A DNA stretch of 64,000 bases, taken from Ardenticatenaceae bacterium (lineage in GTDB: Bacteria; Chloroflexota; Anaerolineae; Promineifilales; Promineifilaceae). The notes under the pieces are model-generated. The model saw only the letters and a list, made by a program, of their open reading frames with translations. It did no database searches and was not told the origin of the DNA. This document shows positions 1-7,171 of the stretch, piece by piece; position 1 is the first letter of the stretch, and every line of letters begins with the position of its first letter. Made by a program: the position numbers and the translations under genes. Location: NCBI GenBank assembly GCA_020634245.1, contig JACKCC010000009.1, positions 380,908 to 444,907 on the forward strand, written 5' to 3'.

Positions 1-122
1 TATCGATTAAACCGGTTGTTTATGCTTCACCAAAAAGTTGACGTATAATCATGATTGTCACTATTCCCCACCCATTCACAAAACTCAAATTGTCACTATC
101 GTAGTGTAATCGGATGTGAAAA
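1..122 (+). promoter_or_regulatory. Upstream region of the ParB/Usp gene, possible -10 box
   Basis: No gene is seen here. A TATAAT hexamer at 44-49 could be a -10 box, but no good -35 element lies at the usual distance, and the ribosome site before the ATG at 123 is poor. The call is weak. Confidence 0.25.
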
Positions 123-1856
123 ATGGTCGAAACAGACATCGCCAACCAATCTGCCAAAGAGGACTTTCGCCGCGCCCGCCGCCAGGCCGCTTTACAGCAG
201 GTTTACAACCGTATGATCGGCAAACACAACGATCTGTTGGCTTATGACGACATTCGCCGGGCATTAAAAGCACAAACACAAATCGAACGCGGCCTGCAAG
301 AAATCCCACTAGATGCCATCGTCGGCAGTGTTGGCCGTTACACCGATTTTACCCGCAGCTTTTTACCTCTGAGCGACAGCCTGGAAGAACGATGGGCCAG
401 AGTTTACGCGGTTGCCACCGAAGGCAGCGGCTGGCCGCCAATTCAACTTTATAAAGTTGGCGATGCCTATTTTGTTCTGGACGGCAATCATCGCGTATCA
501 GTCGCTCGCCAACTGGAGATGGATACGATTCAGGCTTACGTTACCGAAGTCGTCACCAAAGTTCCGTTAACGCCTGACGCCAAACCGGATGAGATGATTT
601 GCAAGGCCCGCTATGCCGAATTTTTGGAGCGAACCGATCTGGACAAGCTGCGCCCGCAGGCCAGACTAAATGTTACTGCGCCAGGTGCATACCGCATCCT
701 GGATGAACATATTCGGCTTCACCAATATTACATGGGCCTGGAGCAGCAGCGGGATATTTCCTACCTGGATGCGGCGGCCAGTTGGTACGACGATGTATAT
801 CTGCCGATTATTCAGGTTGTGCGGGAAAAAGACCTTTTGCATGAATTTCCGGATCGAACGGAGACAGATTTGTACATTTGGCTGACGCAGCATCGAGCCG
901 AATTGGAAGAATCGTTGGGCTGGAACATCAGCACGCAGGCTGCTGCCGCCGATTTAGTGGATATGAAAAGTGAAAAACCAGGTCTGGCCCGTGTAGGCAA
1001 ACGCATCATTGATGCTGTTGTGCCCGATGAATTACAAACCGGGCCAGCCAAAGGGGAGTGGCAGCGCCAAACTTTGATTCAGCGGTATCTGGATAAGTTG
1101 TTTAACTATGTGCTGGTTCCTGTCAGTGGTGAAGAGCAAAGCTGGCAAGCGTTAGAACAGGCCATTGTGGTTGCCCGGCGGGAAAACAGTGAACTGCGCG
1201 GGCTGCACCTTGTACCCGGCGAAACAGTACTGGCTAATCCTGATGCCGAGACCGTTCAAGCCCAGTTTGCTCGTCGCTGTGAAGAGGCCGGAGTAAACGG
1301 CCGTCTCATCACCGAAACCGGCCCCATCGCCAAAACCATCATTGACCGCGCCCGCTGGAACGATCTTGTCGTCATGAATCTGGCCCACCCACCGGGGAAA
1401 ACTGTTGCAGCCCGGCTGGAATCAGGCTTCCGGCAGGTCATCCAGCGCAGTCCACGGCCGATATTGGCTGTCCCGCACACAATTTCCCCGCTCGACAAAG
1501 CGCTGCTAGCTTATGATGGCAGTGATAAAGCGAAAGAGGCCCTTTTCATGGCCGCTTATCTAGCCGAACAGTGGCACATTCAATTGGTGGCGGTGATTGC
1601 CCATGAGAAAAAGGCAGTGAACACGGCCGTTACCGACCATGCCCGCCGCTACCTGGAACTGCACGAAATCGATGCCCAATTCGTAATTGAATCGGCACCG
1701 GCGGCTGATTTGATTATGGACACGGCCGCTTCCTGTGCTTGCAATCTAATCATCATGGGCGGCTACGGTGCACAGCCAGTAGTGGAAGCCGTTCTCGGCA
1801 GCACCGCCAACGAAATCCTGCGGCGCACGACCATACCCATCCTCATTTGCCCATAA
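123..1856 (+). CDS. ParB-like domain fused to tandem universal stress protein (UspA) domains
   Basis: The 577-residue protein has three parts. Residues about 60-141 look like a ParB/sulfiredoxin-fold domain, with the diagnostic stretch VLDGNHRVSVARQ. Residues about 327-450 and 458-577 are two UspA domains. The second keeps the nucleotide-binding pattern G-x2-G-x9-G-S (GGYGAQPVVEAVLGST), so it probably binds ATP. The first lacks a clear form of it. The middle stretch is helical with no recognised domain. There is no signal peptide or membrane helix, so it should be cytoplasmic. It stands just ahead of the TusA-like and redox genes, with about 115 bases between. Its role is not known; a stress-responsive nucleotide-binding protein is a fair guess. 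Confidence 0.8.
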   Translation: MVETDIANQSAKEDFRRARRQAALQQVYNRMIGKHNDLLAYDDIRRALKAQTQIERGLQEIPLDAIVGSVGRYTDFTRSFLPLSDSLEERWARVYAVATEGSGWPPIQLYKVGDAYFVLDGNHRVSVARQLEMDTIQAYVTEVVTKVPLTPDAKPDEMICKARYAEFLERTDLDKLRPQARLNVTAPGAYRILDEHIRLHQYYMGLEQQRDISYLDAAASWYDDVYLPIIQVVREKDLLHEFPDRTETDLYIWLTQHRAELEESLGWNISTQAAAADLVDMKSEKPGLARVGKRIIDAVVPDELQTGPAKGEWQRQTLIQRYLDKLFNYVLVPVSGEEQSWQALEQAIVVARRENSELRGLHLVPGETVLANPDAETVQAQFARRCEEAGVNGRLITETGPIAKTIIDRARWNDLVVMNLAHPPGKTVAARLESGFRQVIQRSPRPILAVPHTISPLDKALLAYDGSDKAKEALFMAAYLAEQWHIQLVAVIAHEKKAVNTAVTDHARRYLELHEIDAQFVIESAPAADLIMDTAASCACNLIIMGGYGAQPVVEAVLGSTANEILRRTTIPILICP

Positions 1857-1972
1857 TTTGTCCCCTTTTCGGGGGACAGCCAAATCCCCGCCAGGGGTGA
1901 CACACAATTTGTCAATTCTCGTTACAATTTCAGCCCATACTATTTGGTTCCATTGGCTCAATTTTTGTACGC

Positions 1973-2224
1973 ATGACATCTTTACAAACGGCCGTTTCCC
2001 ACAAAACTATAGACCTCTCCGGTCAGCGCTGTCCCAATCTGGTATTGGGAATCATCAAAGCGCTGGCAGAAATGGAAAACGGCCGTGTCCTGCAAATCAT
2101 CGCCACCGACCCCAACGCCCCATCCAACGTCGCCGCCTGGAGCCGCCAGGCCAAGCATCAGCTTATCGAAATGTACGAAGAAGATGGCAAATTCATCTTT
2201 TATCTGCGTAAACGCGATACGTAA
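1973..2224 (+). CDS. TusA-like sulfur carrier protein
   Basis: A small 83-residue protein of the TusA/SirA/YedF family. These proteins hold sulfur as a persulfide on a conserved N-terminal cysteine and pass it between rhodanese-type donors and acceptors. The family motif CPxP is seen as CPNL at residues 20-23, so the active cysteine and first proline are kept and the second proline is lost. The rest fits the usual beta-alpha-beta fold and length of 75-85 residues. It lies 14 bases before the iron-sulfur/NrfD gene and so is probably in one operon with it. The context of rhodanese, persulfide dioxygenase and YeeE genes downstream supports a role in cytoplasmic sulfane-sulfur traffic. Confidence 0.8.
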   Translation: MTSLQTAVSHKTIDLSGQRCPNLVLGIIKALAEMENGRVLQIIATDPNAPSNVAAWSRQAKHQLIEMYEEDGKFIFYLRKRDT

Positions 2225-2238
2225 TTCAGGAAGGAGTT

Positions 2239-3993
2239 ATGACCATATCTGTAGACGTTCCCATAACCACGGGTACGGCCGATAAAAACTACGGTTTTGT
2301 CATTGACAACCGCAAGTGTATCGGCTGCCATGCCTGCTCAGTGGCCTGTAAATCGGAGAACGAAGTGCCGCTGGGAGTGAACCGAACCTGGGTTAAATAC
2401 GTGGAAACCGGACAATACCCCGACACGCGCCGTCACTTCCAGGTCACCCGCTGCAATCACTGCGCCAATCCGCCCTGCGTCCGCATCTGCCCCACCCAGG
2501 CGATGTTCCAGCGGGCCGACGGCATTGTTGAATTTGACAGCAGCGTCTGCATCGGCTGCAAAGCATGTATGCAAGCCTGTCCCTACGACGCAATTCACAT
2601 TGACCCGAACACCAACACCGCAGCGAAATGTAATTACTGCGCCCATCGCACCGAAATCGGCCTAGAACCGGCTTGCGTTGTCGTTTGCCCGGAACACGCC
2701 ATCATCGCCGGCGACATGAACGACCCCAACAGCGAAATCAGCCACATTTTGGCCCGGCAGGACGTGACCGTGCGCAAACCGGAGCAAGGCACGTCGCCCA
2801 AGTTGTTCTACATCAACGGGAAGGACGTGACGCTGCACCCAACGGCCGTTGACCGGACACCAGAAACCTTCATGTGGGCTGATGTCATTCCGCTGCATGA
2901 AGGGGTGGGCGACCTACGGTCGCAGGGGCGAAGGGGTGAAGGGGTGAACGGTCACCACGCTAATGGCCATGTAAAAGCGATTGCTACTCAGCCGCGCAAT
3001 GGGTCGGTTAATGCGATGGAAACGTTGATTCGTAAGCCGCAGACGCAAGGGCAGCCGCTCAACGGTCCTATCCAGTTTGGCGGCCGCGTCGCCGAGCAGA
3101 TGGTCCAGGTAGCTTACAACGCTCAGCACAAAATCCCCTGGCACTGGCCCGTCCCCGCTTACCTGACCACCAAAGGCATCGCCTCCGGCATTTTCATGAT
3201 TCTAGCCCTCGGCTTTGGCATGGGCTGGTTCGAATTTGACGGCCTTACGGCATTAGTCGGTGGCTTCCTTTCGCTCCTGTTCCTGGGGGCGACAACTGCG
3301 TTCCTGGTGATTGACCTGGAACGGCCGGAACGTTTCCTTTATATTTTGCTGCGGCCGCAGTGGAACAGTTGGCTGGCCCGTGGTGCAGTCTTACTCATTG
3401 GCCTGTCCACGATTACCGGTTTGTGGTGGTTGTTTGAACTGGGCAGTTATTTATATGGCTATTCCAGCCCAATCATTCAGGGGATTTATTTGTGGCTCGG
3501 ACTGCCGTTTGCGCTGGGCACGGCCGTTTACACCGCATTCCTCTTTTCCCAGGCCGAAGGACGGGATTTGTGGCAAAGTCCGCTGCTCCCCTTCCATCTG
3601 GTCGTGCAAGCCTTCATGATGGGCAGCGCCTTCTTGCTCATCATGGATTTGTTCATGGCCGTCCCCGCCGACATTGCCCACACATCCCTGATTATCTTCG
3701 TCGTGGCTTTGCTGATAGACGTGTTTGTCACCCTCATCGGCGAGTTCAGTGTGCCCCATGCCAGTGAAGTTGCTGCTAAAGCCGCACATGAGATTGTGTA
3801 CGGCCGTTACCGCAATCAATTCTGGTGGGGCAGCGTCACGCTGGGGCACGCCGTTCCATTGGCGCTGGCGCTCATCATGTTCTTTGTTGCCTCCCCCTTC
3901 ATCGGTGCGGTGGCCGGTTTATGCGCCGCCAGCGGTCTATACCTGTTTGAACATGCTTTCGTAATGGCCCCACAAGAGGTGCCGAACAGTTAA
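2239..3993 (+). CDS. Fused 4Fe-4S ferredoxin / NrfD-type membrane subunit (SoeBC/PsrBC-like)
   Basis: The 584-residue protein joins two subunits that are usually separate. Residues 1 to about 190 form a DmsB/PsrB-type ferredoxin with four cysteine clusters (CIGCHACSVAC, CNHCANPPCVRIC, CIGCKACMQAC, and CNYC with a later CVVVC), expected to hold four 4Fe-4S centres. After a polar linker, residues about 290-584 form a multi-helix NrfD/PsrC domain, with the family signature around DLERPERF and SWLARGA. The protein would take electrons from the catalytic subunit encoded next and exchange them with quinone in the membrane. A good ribosome site (GGAAGGAG) precedes the ATG. The ferredoxin half has no Tat signal and the catalytic subunit has none either, so the active site probably faces the cytoplasm. 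Confidence 0.88.
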   Translation: MTISVDVPITTGTADKNYGFVIDNRKCIGCHACSVACKSENEVPLGVNRTWVKYVETGQYPDTRRHFQVTRCNHCANPPCVRICPTQAMFQRADGIVEFDSSVCIGCKACMQACPYDAIHIDPNTNTAAKCNYCAHRTEIGLEPACVVVCPEHAIIAGDMNDPNSEISHILARQDVTVRKPEQGTSPKLFYINGKDVTLHPTAVDRTPETFMWADVIPLHEGVGDLRSQGRRGEGVNGHHANGHVKAIATQPRNGSVNAMETLIRKPQTQGQPLNGPIQFGGRVAEQMVQVAYNAQHKIPWHWPVPAYLTTKGIASGIFMILALGFGMGWFEFDGLTALVGGFLSLLFLGATTAFLVIDLERPERFLYILLRPQWNSWLARGAVLLIGLSTITGLWWLFELGSYLYGYSSPIIQGIYLWLGLPFALGTAVYTAFLFSQAEGRDLWQSPLLPFHLVVQAFMMGSAFLLIMDLFMAVPADIAHTSLIIFVVALLIDVFVTLIGEFSVPHASEVAAKAAHEIVYGRYRNQFWWGSVTLGHAVPLALALIMFFVASPFIGAVAGLCAASGLYLFEHAFVMAPQEVPNS

Positions 3994-4003
3994 AACGTCA
4001 TAA

Positions 4004-4046
4004 ATCATGCGTCACCGTCTATAACGCATGACAAAATGACGCATGA
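4004..4046. repeat. Small intergenic inverted repeat (GCGTCA/TGACGC type)
   Basis: The gap between the NrfD-fusion gene and the molybdenum enzyme gene holds repeated forms of ATGCGTCA and TGACGCAT. A related repeat occurs at 48470-48520. It looks like a dispersed hairpin element rather than a terminator, as no T-run follows. Confidence 0.5.
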
Positions 4047-4058
4047 CGAGAAAAAACC

Positions 4059-7000
4059 ATGACTGAAAAGAAAGGAATTCTCAACTTACTCAACACCATG
4101 CTCAAAGTAGGCGCGGACGCACCTCGCAAACCTGTTTCGGGCGCGACCAACGCGGCCGGACAGTCGCTGCCTGATTTTGCCCAGGCCAGCCCACAAGATG
4201 TGAAGATGATTGAGGTGCGGCAGGATGACGGCCGTCTCTCCCAATACCCGCCGCCCGAAACTTGGGACGACTGGGTCGAGTGGGATGGCAAAGCCTGGCC
4301 TAAAAAAGTCGCCCGCCGCTACACCCTCGTCCCCACCACCTGCTTCAACTGCGAATCCGGCTGCGGCCTCCTGGCCTACGTCGATAAAGAAACCTTCGAA
4401 ATCAAAAAGTTCGAAGGCAACCCGGTTCATCCCGGCAGCCGCGGCCGCAACTGCGCCAAAGGCCCGGCCACCCACAACCAGATTTACGACCCCGAACGTA
4501 TCCTCTACCCCCTCAAGCGCGTCGGCAAACGGGGCGAAGGCAAGTGGAAACGCATCACCTGGGACGAAGCGCTCGACGAAATCGGGGCCAAAATGCGCGC
4601 CAGCCGGGAAAAACGGCGCGATGGCATTATGTACCACGTCGGCCGGCCCGGCGAAGATGGTTACACCAACCGCGTCATCCAAACCTGGGGCGTGGACGGC
4701 CATAACAGCCACACCAACATCTGCTCCGCCGGGGCGCGGGCTGGCTACTATTTCTGGGGCGCATTTGATCGTCCCAGCCCTGATTACGCCAATTCGCGCA
4801 CCATTCTGCTCATCTCCAGCCACCTGGAAACGGGCCATTACTTCAATCCCCACGCCCAACGCATCATCGAAGGCAAGATGGGCGGGGCCAAACTCATCAC
4901 CTTTGACCCTCGCCTGAGCAACACGGCCAGCATGAGCGATGTCTGGCTGCCCACCTGGCCCGGCAGCGAACAATCCGTCCTCCTGGCCATCGCCAACCAC
5001 CTCATCCAAAACGACCTGTACGACAAAGAGTTCGTACGCCGTTGGGTCAACTGGGAAGAAACCCTGGAAGCGGTAAAAGACAAGAGACTGGAGATTGGAG
5101 ACTTGAGACTATTCAACGAAATCTCAAGTCTCCAGTCTCCAGTTTCCAGTGACAAATTCGCTCTATTCGATCGCTTGCTAAAAGACCTCTACGCCGAATT
5201 TACCTTCGAGAGGGCAGCGGTAGAGGCACAAGTTCCGGTGGAGCGTATCCGTGAAGCGGCTGAGTACGTGGCCAACTGCGACGGTAAACTGGCCACCCAC
5301 ACCTGGCGCAGCGCCAGCATCGGCAATTTGGGCGGCTGGCAGGTGGCGCGGGCGTTGTTTTTCCTCAACGTGCTGACCGGCAGCGTCGGTACACGCGGCG
5401 GCACGTCGGCCAACAGTTGGAACAAATTCGTGCCTGCCGTCTTCAAAAAACCGCCCGCATTCAACGCCTGGAACGAACTGCACATCCCCCACGAATGGCC
5501 GCTGGCCTTCTTCGAGATGAGCTTCCTCCTGCCCCACTTCCTGGAAGAAGGGCGCGGCGACATCGACGTCTATTTTACCCGCGTCTACAACCCGATGTGG
5601 ATCAATCCCGACGGCTTCATGTGGCTCAAAGCGCTGCAAGACGAAGAGAAAATGAAGTGTCACGTCGCCCTCACCCCCACCTGGAACGAATCAGCCTGGT
5701 TTGCCGATTACGTCTTGCCGATGGGTCACTCTGGCGAACGGCATGACGTCGTCAGCCAGGAAACTCACGCCGGGCAGTGGATCACCTTCCGCCAGCCGGT
5801 GCGCCGCGTGGCCATGGAACGGGCCGGCAAAAAAGTCCAGTTCACCTACGAAGCCAACCCCGGCGAAGTGTGGGAGGAAAACGAATGGTGGATTCAGCTT
5901 TCGGCGCGCATGGACCCGGACGGCAGCCTGGGCATCCGCCAATGGTTTGAAAGCCCCTATCGTCCCGGTGAAATCATCACTGTGGACGAATATTACCGCT
6001 GGCAGTTCGAGAATGCCGTTCCCGGCCTGCCGGAAGCCGCCACCAAAGAAAGATTGACGCCCCTCGAATACATGCGTAAATACGGCGCGTTCGAGGTCAC
6101 GGCCGAAAATTACACCCCCTACGAAAAAGAGATTGAGAGATTGGGAGATTTAGATATTAGCAATCTCCCAATCTCCCAATCTCCCAATCTCCAGGTAGAC
6201 GACCAAAATCGCGTCCGCCAAAACGGCTCGGTCGTCGGCGTGATGGTTGACGGGAAGCCTAAAGTCGGTCTCAACACCCCCAGCCGCAAACTGGAATTCT
6301 TCAGCCCTACCCTCTACAACTGGGGCTGGCCGGAGCGGGAATACACCATTCCCTGGACGCTCAAAAGCCACGTCCACCCCGACAACATCGAATTCGAAAA
6401 AGGCGGCATGCTGCTGCTGCCCAACTTCCGTCTGCCAACACTTATCCATACACGGAGTGCTAATGCTAAATGGTTATACGAAATCAGCCACAAAAATCCG
6501 GTCTGGATGCACCCATCCGACGCCAAACGATTAGGCGTCACCACCGGCGATTTGATTCGGGTGGAAACGGAAATCGGTTATTTCATCGATAAAGCCTGGG
6601 TAACTGAAGGTATCAAGCCCGGTGTGATAGCGATGAGCCATCATCTGGGCCGCTGGCGGCTGCAAGATGATGTGGGCGTTGGCCGGGGTATGTCTAATCT
6701 GGCCCAACTGAGCGAAGACGGCAGCGAGCATCGGTTGAATGTCCTCAAAGGCGGCGGCCCTTGGGAGACGTTTGACCCGGATACCAGCCGCATCTGGTGG
6801 AAAAATGTGGGCGTGCACCAAAACCTGACTCATGCCGTTCATCCCGATCCCATCAGCGGGGCGCACTGCTGGCTGCAAAAAGCGGTCAACGTGCGTAAAG
6901 CCAACGCCGGCGAAAAGTACGGCGACGTCTGGGTGGACACGGACAAGTCGATGGCCGTTTACCGTGAATGGGTGGCGATGACGCGCAGTGCGGTGGATCA

Positions 7001-7100
7001 CAGCCCGGATGGGTTAAGACGGCCGTTCTGGTTAAACCGCCCCCTCAAACCAGTTATAGAAGCGTATAAACTGCCCGAAAAACCGTTCGGAAGAAAATGA
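4059..7100 (+). CDS. Molybdopterin oxidoreductase catalytic subunit (SoeA/PsrA-like)
   Basis: The 1013-residue protein belongs to the DMSO-reductase superfamily. The N-terminal 4Fe-4S motif is seen near residue 95 (CFNCESGCGLL, with a later NCAKG). A cysteine in NICSAGAR near residue 222 is the likely molybdenum ligand. A molybdopterin-dinucleotide binding domain covers the last 200 residues. There is no Tat twin-arginine signal, so the enzyme is probably cytoplasmic like the sulfite dehydrogenase SoeA, although the sequence alone cannot separate sulfite, polysulfide or thiosulfate as substrate. Two odd segments, near residues 343-363 and 692-711, are coded by inverted-repeat DNA inserted in frame. 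It follows its electron-transfer partner; a TorD-like chaperone is coded further down. Confidence 0.88.
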   Translation: MTEKKGILNLLNTMLKVGADAPRKPVSGATNAAGQSLPDFAQASPQDVKMIEVRQDDGRLSQYPPPETWDDWVEWDGKAWPKKVARRYTLVPTTCFNCESGCGLLAYVDKETFEIKKFEGNPVHPGSRGRNCAKGPATHNQIYDPERILYPLKRVGKRGEGKWKRITWDEALDEIGAKMRASREKRRDGIMYHVGRPGEDGYTNRVIQTWGVDGHNSHTNICSAGARAGYYFWGAFDRPSPDYANSRTILLISSHLETGHYFNPHAQRIIEGKMGGAKLITFDPRLSNTASMSDVWLPTWPGSEQSVLLAIANHLIQNDLYDKEFVRRWVNWEETLEAVKDKRLEIGDLRLFNEISSLQSPVSSDKFALFDRLLKDLYAEFTFERAAVEAQVPVERIREAAEYVANCDGKLATHTWRSASIGNLGGWQVARALFFLNVLTGSVGTRGGTSANSWNKFVPAVFKKPPAFNAWNELHIPHEWPLAFFEMSFLLPHFLEEGRGDIDVYFTRVYNPMWINPDGFMWLKALQDEEKMKCHVALTPTWNESAWFADYVLPMGHSGERHDVVSQETHAGQWITFRQPVRRVAMERAGKKVQFTYEANPGEVWEENEWWIQLSARMDPDGSLGIRQWFESPYRPGEIITVDEYYRWQFENAVPGLPEAATKERLTPLEYMRKYGAFEVTAENYTPYEKEIERLGDLDISNLPISQSPNLQVDDQNRVRQNGSVVGVMVDGKPKVGLNTPSRKLEFFSPTLYNWGWPEREYTIPWTLKSHVHPDNIEFEKGGMLLLPNFRLPTLIHTRSANAKWLYEISHKNPVWMHPSDAKRLGVTTGDLIRVETEIGYFIDKAWVTEGIKPGVIAMSHHLGRWRLQDDVGVGRGMSNLAQLSEDGSEHRLNVLKGGGPWETFDPDTSRIWWKNVGVHQNLTHAVHPDPISGAHCWLQKAVNVRKANAGEKYGDVWVDTDKSMAVYREWVAMTRSAVDHSPDGLRRPFWLNRPLKPVIEAYKLPEKPFGRK
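5084..5150. repeat. Inverted repeat inserted in frame inside the molybdoenzyme gene
   Basis: The left arm is built from GAGACTGGAGATTGGAGA-like words and the right arm from their complement TCTCCAGTCTCCAG. The same words appear between genes at 20793-20815. The insert keeps the reading frame and adds about 22 residues rich in Leu, Ser and Glu. Confidence 0.75.
6131..6193. repeat. Second in-frame inverted repeat inside the molybdoenzyme gene
   Basis: The left arm has GAGATTGGGAGATT-type words and the right arm has three tandem copies of the 10-mer AATCTCCC and its neighbours. The frame stays open through it. It codes a short segment (SNLPISQSPNLQ) unlike the surrounding enzyme. Confidence 0.75.
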
Positions 7101-7160
7101 TGCGTAGTGAACGATGAATGATGAGTTCCGCATTCATCATTCCGCATTCATCATTTCCAA
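7098..7160. repeat. ATGAATGATGA-type inverted repeat
   Basis: The stretch holds ATGAATGATGAG followed by two copies of CGCATTCATCATT. The same family is seen at 17998-18053. It lies between the molybdoenzyme gene and the persulfide dioxygenase gene, before the ribosome site TTGGAGGA. Confidence 0.6.
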
Positions 7161-7171
7161 TTGGAGGAATC

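Noticed and set aside
4086..5009. Open frame of 307 codons on the minus strand inside the molybdoenzyme gene
   Set aside because: Shadow of a conserved gene; Gly/Ala/Phe-rich translation without recognisable motif.
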